NCBI GenBank assembly: GCA_021794205.1
Contig: JAJYRH010000002.1
Location: 1-64,000, forward strand
DNA length: 64,000 nucleotides
Direction: 5' to 3'
Source: a bacterium
GTDB lineage: Bacteria > Vulcanimicrobiota > Vulcanimicrobiia > Vulcanimicrobiales > Vulcanimicrobiaceae
The notes under the pieces are model-generated. The model worked only from the letters and a program-made list of their open reading frames with translations, searched no databases and had not been told where the DNA came from. Positions 42,616 through 52,139 of the stretch are shown in pieces; within the stretch, counting starts at the first letter, position 1; every line of letters begins with the position of its first letter. Position numbers and translations under genes: made by a program.

Positions 42616-43104
42616 ATGCAGGCCGGATCGCTTCCGTTTTCAATAGGGATGGCTCAGGGAACTCCGATTACCGCGATCATCGCGCAAATGATCGCTCCCG
42701 CCGTCTTTATTTTGGCATGCGGAAATTTGCTCAACGTGACGATGACGCGCGTCGTGCGCGCCGTGGACCGGGCGCGCGCGCTCTTCGTCGAGATTCATTC
42801 CCTGCCGTCGGACGGTAATAATCAGCGCGACGCGATTTTGGCCGAGCTTCGGCTCTACCAGGCACGGATTAATTATTTACAGCGAGCGCTTTCGGCATAC
42901 CATCTCGCAATCGGACTTTTCGTTTTGGCGAGTCTTGCGGTAGCTCTCAATGCATTGACGCGCGATGCGCTACCGTGGTTGCCGACGGCGCTGACCGTGG
43001 GCGGAACGCTGACGGTTCTCGTCGGTGCCGTCGGCGTGTTTTTGGAGACGCGCGTTTCGACCGATGCTATGAAAGCGGAGATCGCGCGCGAACTCGGATC
43101 GTAG
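42616..43104 (+). CDS. DUF2721-family membrane protein
   Basis: A 162-aa protein. MIAPAVFILACGNLLNVTMT followed by a soluble helical stretch (RVVRAVDRARALFVEIHSLP) and RRINYLQ-like RINYLQRALSAYHLAIGLFV identifies the DUF2721 family. Three transmembrane helices. The function is unknown. The GGGGAGGG ribosome-binding site used by this gene lies within the end of the livF remnant. Confidence 0.8.
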   Translation: MQAGSLPFSIGMAQGTPITAIIAQMIAPAVFILACGNLLNVTMTRVVRAVDRARALFVEIHSLPSDGNNQRDAILAELRLYQARINYLQRALSAYHLAIGLFVLASLAVALNALTRDALPWLPTALTVGGTLTVLVGAVGVFLETRVSTDAMKAEIARELGS

Positions 43105-43111
43105 CGCTCGC

Positions 43112-44257
43112 TTAGGTAAGGACGAGCGTCTCTTCGCGCCGGTAAACGATCTCGCCGCCGACCATCGTCGCCAACACCTCGTATCGGTCGTCCCAGAAGG
43201 AAAGGTCGGCTCGCATCCCCACCGCAATCCGTCCCACTTCGTTTTGAGCGCCGATCGTTCGCGCGGGTGCGTGCGATGCCGCGACGATCGCTTGTGCGAA
43301 CGGCAAACCGGTAAATGCCATATAATTGCGTAACGCCAGATCCATCGTCAGCGCGCTTCCGGCAATCGTGCCGTCGTCGGCGCGCATGACCCCGCCTTCG
43401 ACGCGATAGCCCGGCCCGGCCGGCGGCATGAAATCGGTGGTGAGAACGACGCGGTCGCCGAGCATGCGATAGAGGACGTCGACCATCGGCGGCGCGACGT
43501 GATGTCCGTCGCAAATAAGTTGAACGGTCGTGCGGCGATCTTGCATGAATGCGGCGAGCAAGGATGGATCGCGGTGGTCGAGCGGCCCCATGCCGTTAAA
43601 TGCATGCGTGAGGCTGCGATAGCCGGTGCCGATCGCCAACAATCCCTCCGCATAGCGCGCCGCCGTATGCCCTGCGGCGCAAGCGACACCGTGTTCGAGC
43701 ATCGTTCGCACGAACTCGCTCGCGCCGTCGACCTCGGGTGCGAGCGTGACCATGACCAGGGCTCCACGGCAGGCGTCGACCATCTCTTGCGCGCGCACGC
43801 TGGAAGCCGGAAGCAAACAATCGCCGCGATGGACGCGGCGAAATTTCGGGTTCAGGAATGGCCCCTCGAAGTGAATGCCGAGGCAGCGCGCTCCCTGTGG
43901 TTGGTTCTCTTCGAGCTCGTGTGCGGCTTCGACGATCTCCGAAGCTGCGTGGAGCATCGATTCCCACGGCGCCGTCATCACCGAGGCGACGAATCCGGTC
44001 GCACCGGTCGCCGCGTATGCGCGCGAGGCGACCGGGACGGCATAGCCCTGGTCGCGATTGAAGAGCATGTCGTCGGCGCCGTTCGTGTGGAGATCGATCA
44101 GGCCGGGTGCGACCGAACAGCCATCGGGGCAGTGATAATCGCTGGTGCCTTCGGCGGGAAGGATCGCTGCGATGCGGCCGCGATCGATCGCGAGCCGCGC
44201 GTAGGCCGAGCTGCCGTCGCCCAAGGCGAGGAAGGCCGGGCCGATGATGGTAGGCAT
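43112..44257 (-). CDS. nagA: N-acetylglucosamine-6-phosphate deacetylase
   Basis: A 381-aa amidohydrolase. PGLIDLHTNGADD (first metal/HxN site), GIHFEGPFLNP (metal Glu), CAAGHTAA and LTHAFNGMGPL (His ligands), CDGHHVAPP and LTTDFMPPAG (catalytic Asp) match NagA. It removes acetate from GlcNAc-6-phosphate in amino-sugar or cell-wall recycling. ATG 44257 was chosen; an in-frame extension to 45067 lies antisense within the dynamin-like gene region and has no NagA character. No nagB or nagE neighbour is in the window. Confidence 0.9.
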   Translation of the reverse strand: MPTIIGPAFLALGDGSSAYARLAIDRGRIAAILPAEGTSDYHCPDGCSVAPGLIDLHTNGADDMLFNRDQGYAVPVASRAYAATGATGFVASVMTAPWESMLHAASEIVEAAHELEENQPQGARCLGIHFEGPFLNPKFRRVHRGDCLLPASSVRAQEMVDACRGALVMVTLAPEVDGASEFVRTMLEHGVACAAGHTAARYAEGLLAIGTGYRSLTHAFNGMGPLDHRDPSLLAAFMQDRRTTVQLICDGHHVAPPMVDVLYRMLGDRVVLTTDFMPPAGPGYRVEGGVMRADDGTIAGSALTMDLALRNYMAFTGLPFAQAIVAASHAPARTIGAQNEVGRIAVGMRADLSFWDDRYEVLATMVGGEIVYRREETLVLT

Positions 44258-44292
44258 ACCTAAACGCTGCTTCGACGGGCCGGGAAGAGCCC

Positions 44293-47070
44293 CTAGCGTC
44301 CGAAGAGGCGGCGAAGAAAGGCCGGGGCGGCTCCGCTCTGCCGCGTCGGCTCCGCCGCGGCGCGCGTAAGGTCGCGGCCGATCTCGGCGCTCGAACGCTC
44401 GAGGCGAGCGAGGCGCTCCATGTGCGAGCCAGCGTGCCCGTCGAGGGTTTCGCGGAGCGCTCCGAGTTCGTTCCACCCTGCAGGCGCTCGCCGCTCCGCA
44501 ATCGCCGTTGCGTACTCTTGCGCCGAGACGGTAAAAATGCGTGCCGTGGGAATCTTCCGTTCGGCGAGATATCGTCCGGCGAGCTCGACGACGTTTCGGC
44601 GTTCTCCCGCGCTCTCGTTGTCGGCCATCGTGTGCGCGAAGAGCATGGGTTTGCCGAAGTCGGCGATACGTTCGTAGAGGCTCAACTCGCGTTCGGAGAG
44701 TTGGCGCGAGAAAAGGCAGAGCACCTCGCTCGCACTCCGCGCCGCCATCAGCGCGATATCCTCGGCGTCGATATCGCCGGAGTCGAATGCGGGAGCGTGC
44801 ACGAGCACCAACTCGCGCGGAAACTTCCACGGCGTGAGGACGAGCACCGGAGAACGCTGCGCGGCTTCGCCCACGGATGCGGTCTCGAGCGCGCTCCACG
44901 CACCTTCGGCGTCGAGTGCGAAAGCCTCGTGCCGTTCGCCGTACCGGACGTGAATTGGGAAACGCGCCATTCCCGGGACCTCGTCGCCGAGAATCGCTTG
45001 GCCGGCGAAGGCGTCGATAAGTGCGGATTTCCCGCGGCGCAGCGCTCCCACAACTGCGACGCGCCAACGCTGCGGGCGCAGCCCGCGAGCGTACGCGGCC
45101 GCGTCGAGGCTCGGATCGCTATGCGCGCGGCGCAGCATCTCGGTGGCGGGATCGGCGGGGGCGATCTCCGGCGCTTCGGCGAGAAACGCGTCGGCGATGC
45201 GTTCGATCTCGACGAGCTCGCGCTCGATCGTCGAGCGGCGCGAGCGCATGGATGCAGCGCGCGCGGAGACGTCGTCGGCGGAGACTGCGGCGAGCGCGCG
45301 TTCGACGCTGCCGATGTCGGCATCGCGCGCCATTCTGCCGGCCTCCAATAAGGCCGCATCGAGCGCGCCGTCGATCCCTTCGATATTCGTCGCGACCCGT
45401 TCGCCTAACGCGGCAACGTCGTTGCGAAGTGCTGGGAAAATCGTCGATCGCAGATCGGCGATAAGCTCGCGCTTCATATACGTCTCTGCGGCTGCGGCGG
45501 CGAAACGCATCGAGATCGCGTGAACGAGTGCGATTGCAGGCCCGCCGATCGCGTCGAGCACGATCGTCGCCGCAATGGCGTCGGCGGGATCTCCGCTCCA
45601 CAGGCTCGTTCCAAGTTGCCCGCCGAAGGCGACCGCCGCCGCTTCAACGAGCGAAAAACGGAGTGGGATATCGGTGCCGCTCGCATGCTCGATCGCCTCG
45701 AGCGGTTCTACGGCGAGCAGCGCGGCGCGCTTGGCGTAGGCTTCGACGGCGTGGGCGGTCACTCGGTCCACGAGAACGTGAAGGCGCGCACGGTCGCGTA
45801 ATTTTGCAATATCGGTGGTATCGAACGCCTGCGCGAGTGCGAGTTCGAGCTCCTCGCCGAGCGCCGCGGTCTCTCGAAGGAGCTGCGAACGGCGAGCGGC
45901 GCTCTCGTCGTGCAGTTGCGCGCGTTGTATATCGATTCGCGCATCGAGTTCGACGAGCTTCGGCGTTCGCGCGAGCAACTCGGCACGTAGGGTCTCCGCG
46001 GGAAGCGCGAGCATAGCGAGGTCGCCGTCGATCTGCACGATCGCATCGCCGCCGATGCGTCGCGCCGCATCGCGAGCGCGACGGAGCCGCGAGCGCCCGG
46101 TACGGGCGATGAGCGATGCATCGAGCGCTTCGAGAAATGGGAAGAAGCGACTCGCGGTAACGCGATCCGAATCGCCGTCGAAGGTTCCTTCGACGTAGTC
46201 GCGCGCGGAAAGTGGATAGACGAACGTTCCCGGTGCGTGAATCGCGGCCAGGCGTTCGATGCGTTCGGTCGCATTTTGCCAAGCGGGGCGCCCGTCGGCG
46301 CTGAGGCGATTCCACAGATCGATTTTGGTCTGGACGATAAAAATGCTATCGATGTGGCGGCGAACGATTCCTAAAAACGAGGCGTCGCCTTCGCTGAAAG
46401 GTTGCTGCGTGTCGATGAGATAGAGCACCGCGTCGGCACCCGGCAAGAAGCCCAGCGTCGCTCGGCGATGGGCGGGATTCGCCGAAGCGAGCCCGGGCGT
46501 ATCGGCGACGAGAAAGCCGCGCGCGAGAAACTCCGAAGGGGTGGTTACGCGGACCCGCGTCGGCGCGTCGCTTTCATCGGTCGTTTCCGCGTGCAGCGTG
46601 CCGACATCACCCGAGCCGACGGCGATAAATCGATTGAGGCGGTCGAGCGGGATACGTTCGGTGCGTCCGCTTTCGTAATACGCGGCCGCCTCGTCGCGCT
46701 CGCCGTTCTCCAATTCCGTAATCGTGGCGGTCGAAGGGTTGATATCGACGGCGAGCAACCCGACGAGCCGCTGCGTCTCGCCTTGCGATTCGCGGCGAAA
46801 CTTTCCTAAAAGCGCGTTGAGGAGGTAGGATTTTCCGCTGGAAAATTCACCGACGACCGCAAGGACGAATTTTCCGCGGGCGAGCATTTCGCGCGCCGAT
46901 CGGACGGGCGCGCTCGAACGTTCGTCGAGCGCGCCTTCAAGAACGAGGAGACGCGCGACGAGATCGTCGCGCGTCCGGTCGTACCGACGCATCGCGTCGG
47001 CGTTTGCGGTGCTCAAGGCGCTCAAATATGCAGTCGCTAGGCGGTTCGGAGATGCGCTTCCAGCATCCAC
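44293..47070 (-). CDS. Tandem bacterial dynamin-like GTPase
   Basis: A 925-aa protein with two dynamin-type GTPase modules. The first (~65-320) has complete motifs: G1 GEFSSGKS, G2 Thr in NPSTATIT, G3 VADTPGL, G4 QTKIDLW. A long helical stalk-like region with a hydrophobic segment (VLDAIGGPAIALVHAISM) follows. The second module (~690-880) has G1 GALRRGKSAL, but its G3 reads HAPAF instead of DxPG, and its G4 (HTMAD) is poor, so it is probably inactive. Bacterial tandem dynamins remodel or fuse membranes. The 5' end overlaps dps by 34 bases; ATG 46992 is an alternative start. Confidence 0.85.
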   Translation of the reverse strand: MDAGSASPNRLATAYLSALSTANADAMRRYDRTRDDLVARLLVLEGALDERSSAPVRSAREMLARGKFVLAVVGEFSSGKSYLLNALLGKFRRESQGETQRLVGLLAVDINPSTATITELENGERDEAAAYYESGRTERIPLDRLNRFIAVGSGDVGTLHAETTDESDAPTRVRVTTPSEFLARGFLVADTPGLASANPAHRRATLGFLPGADAVLYLIDTQQPFSEGDASFLGIVRRHIDSIFIVQTKIDLWNRLSADGRPAWQNATERIERLAAIHAPGTFVYPLSARDYVEGTFDGDSDRVTASRFFPFLEALDASLIARTGRSRLRRARDAARRIGGDAIVQIDGDLAMLALPAETLRAELLARTPKLVELDARIDIQRAQLHDESAARRSQLLRETAALGEELELALAQAFDTTDIAKLRDRARLHVLVDRVTAHAVEAYAKRAALLAVEPLEAIEHASGTDIPLRFSLVEAAAVAFGGQLGTSLWSGDPADAIAATIVLDAIGGPAIALVHAISMRFAAAAAETYMKRELIADLRSTIFPALRNDVAALGERVATNIEGIDGALDAALLEAGRMARDADIGSVERALAAVSADDVSARAASMRSRRSTIERELVEIERIADAFLAEAPEIAPADPATEMLRRAHSDPSLDAAAYARGLRPQRWRVAVVGALRRGKSALIDAFAGQAILGDEVPGMARFPIHVRYGERHEAFALDAEGAWSALETASVGEAAQRSPVLVLTPWKFPRELVLVHAPAFDSGDIDAEDIALMAARSASEVLCLFSRQLSERELSLYERIADFGKPMLFAHTMADNESAGERRNVVELAGRYLAERKIPTARIFTVSAQEYATAIAERRAPAGWNELGALRETLDGHAGSHMERLARLERSSAEIGRDLTRAAAEPTRQSGAAPAFLRRLFGR

Positions 47071-47537
47071 AAGCTCTTATCGGAGGCGCGACAGAGCTCG
47101 GTATAGATATCCGCCGTCGCTTGATCGCCGAGTTTCGCGCTTTCGTCGATCTGCGCGCGTAGGTGATTGGCGAATATCGCCATGCGCTCGGCGAGCGCTT
47201 CGAGGTGCTGCTTGCCGTCAACGGCATGGTGGGGGTACTCACCGAGAATGGAGCGCTCGGCGGCGATTTTTGCGGTGCCCAGGGCGGTTCCGCCGAGTTG
47301 GAGGACGCGTTCGGCGACCAGGTCGACCGCGGCTTCGGCTTCATCGGCGAGCGTGTCGAAGAATTCGTGCAGCGCGATAAAGTGCGGCCCGGCGACGTTC
47401 CAGTGGGCTTGCTTGATCTGCGTCTTGAAGTCGAGCGCCGTCGCCAGCGTCGCATTCAGGAGCGAGATCAGCCGTTCGCGGCTCTGCAGGGGCAGCTCGA
47501 CGCGGGTACGGTGGAGCAAGGAATTTGTTGCGGTCAT
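47037..47537 (-). CDS. dps: Dps-family ferritin-like DNA-protection protein
   Basis: A 166-aa four-helix protein. The inter-subunit ferroxidase site is visible: KQAHWNVAGPHFIALHEFFD and DEAEAAVDLVAERV provide His, His, Asp and Glu. It oxidises and stores iron and protects DNA against peroxide as a dodecamer. The N-terminal tail has only two Arg and no Lys run, so DNA binding may be weak. It is followed by the dynamin-like gene, whose start lies inside dps; co-expression is likely. Confidence 0.9.
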   Translation of the reverse strand: MTATNSLLHRTRVELPLQSRERLISLLNATLATALDFKTQIKQAHWNVAGPHFIALHEFFDTLADEAEAAVDLVAERVLQLGGTALGTAKIAAERSILGEYPHHAVDGKQHLEALAERMAIFANHLRAQIDESAKLGDQATADIYTELCRASDKSLWMLEAHLRTA

Positions 47538-47617
47538 TCTACGGTCATCCTTTACGATTCGGTTGAGGTGCGTAACTCCGCATCAACCACGGTAGCGCGC
47601 CCGAGGTTTCGCCGCCG

Positions 47618-48970
47618 CTACTTTCCTCGAATGAGCGCTAGAGCGGCATCTCGTTCGCGTTCCATGGTCGCGAGATCGTCCCCCTCCACGTTGAGGCGCA
47701 GGAGCGGCTCGGTGTTGGAGGGGCGGATATTCATCCACCAATGAGGATAGGAGATGGTGAGCCCGTCGAGGTGGTCGATCTTGGCGTCGGGATGCGCCGC
47801 CGCGAGGCGCTGAAGGGTCGCCTGGGTGTCCTCGACGTGCGAGTTGATCTCGCCGGAGCGCGCGCGGGTATCGATCGGCGCGATCGTCGCGCTCGCGGGG
47901 AGCGGGCTCTCGCTGAAGAGTTCGAGACAGGACATGAGCGCGATCATTCCGGAGTCCGCATACCAGTTGTCGCGGAAATAGAAATGCCCGCTATGCTCGC
48001 CGCCGAAAACGACATCGTCGTCGCGCATGATCTTTTTAATAATCGAATGGCCGACCTGCGAACGGATCGGGATACCACCGTGCGCGAGAATTTGTTCGGG
48101 AACGCTGCGGCTGCAGATGAGGTTGTAGAGAATCTTTGCGCCGGGATAGCGTTTGAGCGTGCTTATCGCCACGAGAGCCGTCACGGTGCTTCCGTCGATC
48201 AGCTCGCCGCGCTCGTCGACGAGAAACATGCGGTCGGCATCGCCGTCGAAGGCGACGCCGAGATCGCAGCCGTGCTTCCGAACCGCCGCCTGAAGATCGA
48301 CCATATTCTCGGGCTCGATCGGGCTGGCGGGGTGATTGGGAAAATTGCCGTCGAGTTCGAAAAACAGCGGCACGACCGTACACGGAAGGTGTTTGAAAAC
48401 GTGAGGGACCGTCGCCCCGGCCATTCCATTGCCGGCATCGATGGCTATTTTGAACGGCTTCACCTTCGTGCGGTCGATAAAGCTCAATGCGTGCTCGGCG
48501 AAATCGTCGAGAACGAAACGTTCGGAGATGCTGCCCGGCTTCTCCGCCTTGGGCGGCAGATCGTCGGCGAGAATGCGGTCGCGAATTTCGCGCAGCCCGC
48601 CGTCGAATGAAATTGCCTGCGCTTCGGAGCGCGTAAATTTCATTCCGTTATATTTCGCGGGGTTGTGCGATGCGGTGATCATCACGCCGCCGTCGAAGCC
48701 GTACTTTCCGACCGCAAAATAGAGGGCGTCGGTGGAGACGAGACCGATCGATACGACGTCGGCCCCGGCCTCGGTCGCCCCGCGTGCGAGAGCGGCAAAG
48801 AGCTCTTCGCCGCTCGGCCGCATATCGCGCCCGACGACGATGCGCTTCGCTCCAAGGAGCGGGACGAAGCAGCGGCCGATTTTGTAGGCTAAGTCGACGT
48901 TAATCTCGGATGGAAAGACGCCCCGGACGTCGTAGGACTTGAAAACGCTCTCGATCGCTGATTTTTCCAT
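47618..48970 (-). CDS. manB: Phosphomannomutase/phosphoglucomutase
   Basis: A 450-aa alpha-D-phosphohexomutase. The phosphoserine loop is VMITASHNPAKYNG (~100), the metal loop is VAFDGDADRMFLVDE, the sugar-binding loop is GGEHSGHFYFRD, and the phosphate-binding motif is RPSNTEPLLRL. Length and loops match the ManB/AlgC bifunctional type, which converts Man-6-P/Glc-6-P to the 1-phosphates for nucleotide-sugar and polysaccharide synthesis. It is divergent from the SpoIIE-like gene with only three bases between the start codons, as annotated. Confidence 0.9.
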   Translation of the reverse strand: MEKSAIESVFKSYDVRGVFPSEINVDLAYKIGRCFVPLLGAKRIVVGRDMRPSGEELFAALARGATEAGADVVSIGLVSTDALYFAVGKYGFDGGVMITASHNPAKYNGMKFTRSEAQAISFDGGLREIRDRILADDLPPKAEKPGSISERFVLDDFAEHALSFIDRTKVKPFKIAIDAGNGMAGATVPHVFKHLPCTVVPLFFELDGNFPNHPASPIEPENMVDLQAAVRKHGCDLGVAFDGDADRMFLVDERGELIDGSTVTALVAISTLKRYPGAKILYNLICSRSVPEQILAHGGIPIRSQVGHSIIKKIMRDDDVVFGGEHSGHFYFRDNWYADSGMIALMSCLELFSESPLPASATIAPIDTRARSGEINSHVEDTQATLQRLAAAHPDAKIDHLDGLTISYPHWWMNIRPSNTEPLLRLNVEGDDLATMERERDAALALIRGK

Positions 48971-48973
48971 GGC

Positions 48974-50365
48974 TTGCGACGCTCTTCGGAGGGGCTCTCT
49001 ACGAAACCTACCATCCGATTCGTGGGAACGATTGCTTCGTCGCTCTTCATCGCGGCGGCAATCTTTTTCTCGCTGCGCGTCGCCACGGTAACGAGAGCGC
49101 GCATCGCCGACCTCCTCGCTCGGGAGCATGTGGTGACGAATGCCGCTCTACTTGTCAGCCGCATCGCATTGGCGCGCGTCGATATCGTCGGGGCGCTCCA
49201 AGTAGAAGGAGGGCTTCCGAGCGCCGCCGCGCGCTCGAGCTACCGGCATGCCGTGACGCTGCGCCGAAAGCAACTGGCACAGATACGCTCGATCGTCGCT
49301 AGGGAGCGCCTGGCAAACGCTGCGATAGCCTTACATTTGTACGGCGGCGTCGACCGCGTCCTACGGCGGGAGATCGCCGAGCCGATCTTCGCCGGCAAAC
49401 TCATCCCGAGCGACGAGATCGAGGAATCCATTCGCATATTATCGTCGGTCGAAGGGAATTACGAACGAAGCATCGCGCTGGATTTGGCCCACCGAAGCGA
49501 CGAACTCGACGCTCGTTTGAATTCGACGATCGACTCGGCGATTTATTTGCGTTCGTTGTGGTTATTGGCGTTCGGCGTCTTCGCGCTCGCAATCAATATC
49601 TACAGCGCTCGCCTCTATCGGCAGCTCGCCGACGAACGCTCCGTTACGGCGATATTGCAGCGAGCCTTTATCAGCCGTCACATTCCGCTCCCGAACTGCG
49701 AATTGGGAAGCGCGTACGAATCGGCCGACTCGCACGCCGCAGTGGGAGGAGATCTCTTCGACGTCTATCGTTTATCGAACGACCTCGCACTCGTGCTCAT
49801 CGCCGACGTGAGCGGGAAGGGGATCGACGCGGCGGTGATAACGGCATTCGTGAAATTCACGGTTCGCGGAATCGCCTTGCGTCGTCGGGACCCCGCGCAG
49901 ATTTTAAGCGAATTCAATATCGCATTCGGGCAGACCGTAGAGAACCCGTACCTCTTCGTGTCGATGTTCGTCGGAATCCTCGATACGGTGAAGGGCGAAC
50001 TCACGTATGCGAGCGCCGGGCACGATTCGGCGTTCGTTCGGCACGGCCACGAGGTGCGGCAATTGAGCGTTACCGGCCCGGTCCTCGGAGTGATGGTGGA
50101 ACCCTACGATACCAAATCGGTCATTTTCGACGACGGAGATTCCTTGGTGCTATCGACCGATGGGCTGACCGAGGCGCGCAATACCGCCGGAGAGCTGCTC
50201 GGCGAGAACGGCGCGATGGAGATCATCGCGGAGGCTCCCGAGGCACCGCAGCAACTCGCCGATCACATTATCGCCGCCATCCGCGAGCGCTCCGGCGGGC
50301 GGCTTCGGGACGACGTGGCGATCCTTGCGGTGCGCGTTCGCGTTCACGAGGTTCATCTCGCGTAA
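48974..50365 (+). CDS. Membrane-bound SpoIIE-type (PP2C) serine phosphatase
   Basis: About 463 aa. Two transmembrane helices (~18-38 and ~195-212) enclose a ~150-residue helical sensor region. The C-terminal SpoIIE/PP2C domain has VGGDLFDVY, LIADVSGKGIDAAV, YASAGHDSAFV, STDGLTEARN and LRDDVAILAV with the metal Asp residues. It probably dephosphorylates an anti-sigma-factor antagonist in response to an extracellular or membrane signal; no such partner is nearby. The TTG at 48974 is the first possible start, almost touching the divergent manB; GTG 49022 is an alternative. Confidence 0.82.
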   Translation: MRRSSEGLSTKPTIRFVGTIASSLFIAAAIFFSLRVATVTRARIADLLAREHVVTNAALLVSRIALARVDIVGALQVEGGLPSAAARSSYRHAVTLRRKQLAQIRSIVARERLANAAIALHLYGGVDRVLRREIAEPIFAGKLIPSDEIEESIRILSSVEGNYERSIALDLAHRSDELDARLNSTIDSAIYLRSLWLLAFGVFALAINIYSARLYRQLADERSVTAILQRAFISRHIPLPNCELGSAYESADSHAAVGGDLFDVYRLSNDLALVLIADVSGKGIDAAVITAFVKFTVRGIALRRRDPAQILSEFNIAFGQTVENPYLFVSMFVGILDTVKGELTYASAGHDSAFVRHGHEVRQLSVTGPVLGVMVEPYDTKSVIFDDGDSLVLSTDGLTEARNTAGELLGENGAMEIIAEAPEAPQQLADHIIAAIRERSGGRLRDDVAILAVRVRVHEVHLA

Positions 50366-50385
50366 GCGGGGTTTCTCGCTCCCCT

Positions 50386-51153
50386 CTAATGCGCCGGGAC
50401 GACGATGGTGCGCCCGTCGTCGGTGCGCGCGCGGTGCATCTTGATGCCGTAGGCTTCATCGAGGAGCGAACTCGCGAGAACTTCCTCGGGAGGGGCGAGT
50501 GCGAGCATGCGGCCGCACCCCAAGAGCATCACGCGGTCGGCCACCGAAGCCGCCTCGTTAATATCGTGGAGTACGCAGAGCACGCTCGTGCCCGTCTTCG
50601 TCCGTCCGCGGAGAAGTTCGAGCACGTTGTGAGCGACGCGAACGTCGAGGTGCGTCGTCGGCTCGTCGAGCAACAAGAGCGGCGCTCCCTGAGCGAGCGC
50701 CATCGCAATCCAGACGCGTTGCTGCTCGCCGCTGCTCAGGCGAGTAAAAACGCGATCGACGTACTCCTCGATATGGGTCGCCGCAATCGCCGCGGCGATC
50801 GCGCGCTCGTCCTCTTCGTCGGCTGAGAATTTCCACCACGGTCGGTAAGGAAACCGACCGATAGCAACGACATCTCGTACCCGAAGTTCGTCGGCGAGCA
50901 GTTCGTCGGAGGCGAGCATGGCAATATTGCGCGCGCGTCGCGCGACCGGCAGGCGATAGACCGGCTTTCCGTCGAGTTCGATCGCTCCTACGGCGGGAAG
51001 TTCGAAGCCCGCGCAGGCGCGGAGCAACGTCGTTTTCCCAACGCCGTTCGGGCCGAGTACCGCGACGAATTCTCCGGGACGGAGTTCGAAATCGATATCT
51101 TCGAGAACGCGTCGGCCTCCGCGTTCCAGGGCGAGCCCTCGCGCGCGAATCAT
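50386..51153 (-). CDS. btuD: Cobalamin/siderophore ABC transporter ATPase (BtuD-like)
   Basis: A 255-aa FecE/BtuD-type ABC ATPase. Walker A is GPNGVGKTT, the Q-loop region is near AMLASDELL, the signature is LSSGEQQR, Walker B is LLLLDEPTTHLD, and VLHDINEA holds the switch His. It overlaps the permease gene by four bases. A cobalamin riboswitch heads the operon, so vitamin B12 is the likely cargo. Confidence 0.88.
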   Translation of the reverse strand: MIRARGLALERGGRRVLEDIDFELRPGEFVAVLGPNGVGKTTLLRACAGFELPAVGAIELDGKPVYRLPVARRARNIAMLASDELLADELRVRDVVAIGRFPYRPWWKFSADEEDERAIAAAIAATHIEEYVDRVFTRLSSGEQQRVWIAMALAQGAPLLLLDEPTTHLDVRVAHNVLELLRGRTKTGTSVLCVLHDINEAASVADRVMLLGCGRMLALAPPEEVLASSLLDEAYGIKMHRARTDDGRTIVVPAH

Positions 51154-52130
51154 CGACGGTGCTCGCGTCGGAGATAGATGATAATGAAGATGGGAATCCC
51201 CGCGAATGCCAGCACGATTCCTAAAGGAAGTTCGCGCGGTGCGATGACCGAACGCGCGATTGCGTCGGCCGCAATCGCCATCGCCGCGCCGAGGAAGGCG
51301 CTCGCCGGCAAGAGCGCCCGCGCATCGCTACCGACGATGCGGCGTGCGAGATGCGGCACGATCAGCCCGACGAATCCGACCATGCCCGCTAGCGAAACCG
51401 CTGCCGCGGTGAGCAGCGTCGCCGAACCGAGAATCGACCATTGCGCGCGTTCGATATCGAGCCCGATCCCACGCGCGCGAAGATCGCCGATGCGCAGCGC
51501 ATCGAGCGAGCGAACGTTGCCGATGGCGACGATCCCCCCGACGACGGCATACGGGAGCGCGAAACGCAGGTCGTTCCATCCGCGCCCGGCGAGGCTGCCG
51601 ACGAGCCAGGCTTGCAGCGTGAGTTGGAAGGAGATGCTGCGCGCGAGAACGCTGAGGAGTGCGACCGAGGCGGCGAGCAGTGCGGAGATTGCGACGCCGG
51701 CGAGAATGAGCCGCGTGGCATCGATCCCGCTGCCGCGACGCGCGAGTGCGGCAACGAGCAACGAGGCGGCGAGCCCACCGGCGAAACCGAGTGCGGGAAG
51801 CACGGAGAGCGCGACTCCGAACGCCAGCGCGGCCGCGATCGCCGCTGCTGCGCCGGCGCTCGTGCCGATGAGATAGGGATCGACGAGGGGGTTGCGCAGC
51901 ATTCCCTGCAGTTGTGCGCCCGCGAGTGCGAGCGCCGCACCGACGAGGGCCGCGCAGAGAACGCGCGGCATGCGCAGTTGCCAGAGAATCGTATGCGCGA
52001 TATCGCGCGCGTGCGGATGGACGAGCGCGTGAAGAACCTGAGCGAGAGGGAGTGCGTCCCCGCCGACGGCAAGCCCCACACCCGCAGCGAGAATCGCGGC
52101 GAGCGGTGGGAGAAGCCGTCGGAGGATCAC
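51150..52130 (-). CDS. btuC: Cobalamin ABC transporter permease (BtuC/FecCD family)
   Basis: A 326-aa permease with about ten transmembrane helices. LRMPRVLCAALVGAALALAG and RNPLVDPYLIGTSAGAAAA are the FecCD/BtuC signature, and GLIVPHLARRIVGSDAR is the coupling loop. It forms the B12 channel as a dimer with BtuD. Its start is nine bases after the receptor gene's stop. Confidence 0.88.
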   Translation of the reverse strand: MILRRLLPPLAAILAAGVGLAVGGDALPLAQVLHALVHPHARDIAHTILWQLRMPRVLCAALVGAALALAGAQLQGMLRNPLVDPYLIGTSAGAAAAIAAALAFGVALSVLPALGFAGGLAASLLVAALARRGSGIDATRLILAGVAISALLAASVALLSVLARSISFQLTLQAWLVGSLAGRGWNDLRFALPYAVVGGIVAIGNVRSLDALRIGDLRARGIGLDIERAQWSILGSATLLTAAAVSLAGMVGFVGLIVPHLARRIVGSDARALLPASAFLGAAMAIAADAIARSVIAPRELPLGIVLAFAGIPIFIIIYLRREHRR

Positions 52131-52139
52131 GTTCGGCCG

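Noticed and set aside
44258-45067. N-terminal extension of NagA
   Set aside because: It lies within the dynamin-like gene in another frame and has no conserved character; NagA homology starts at 44257.
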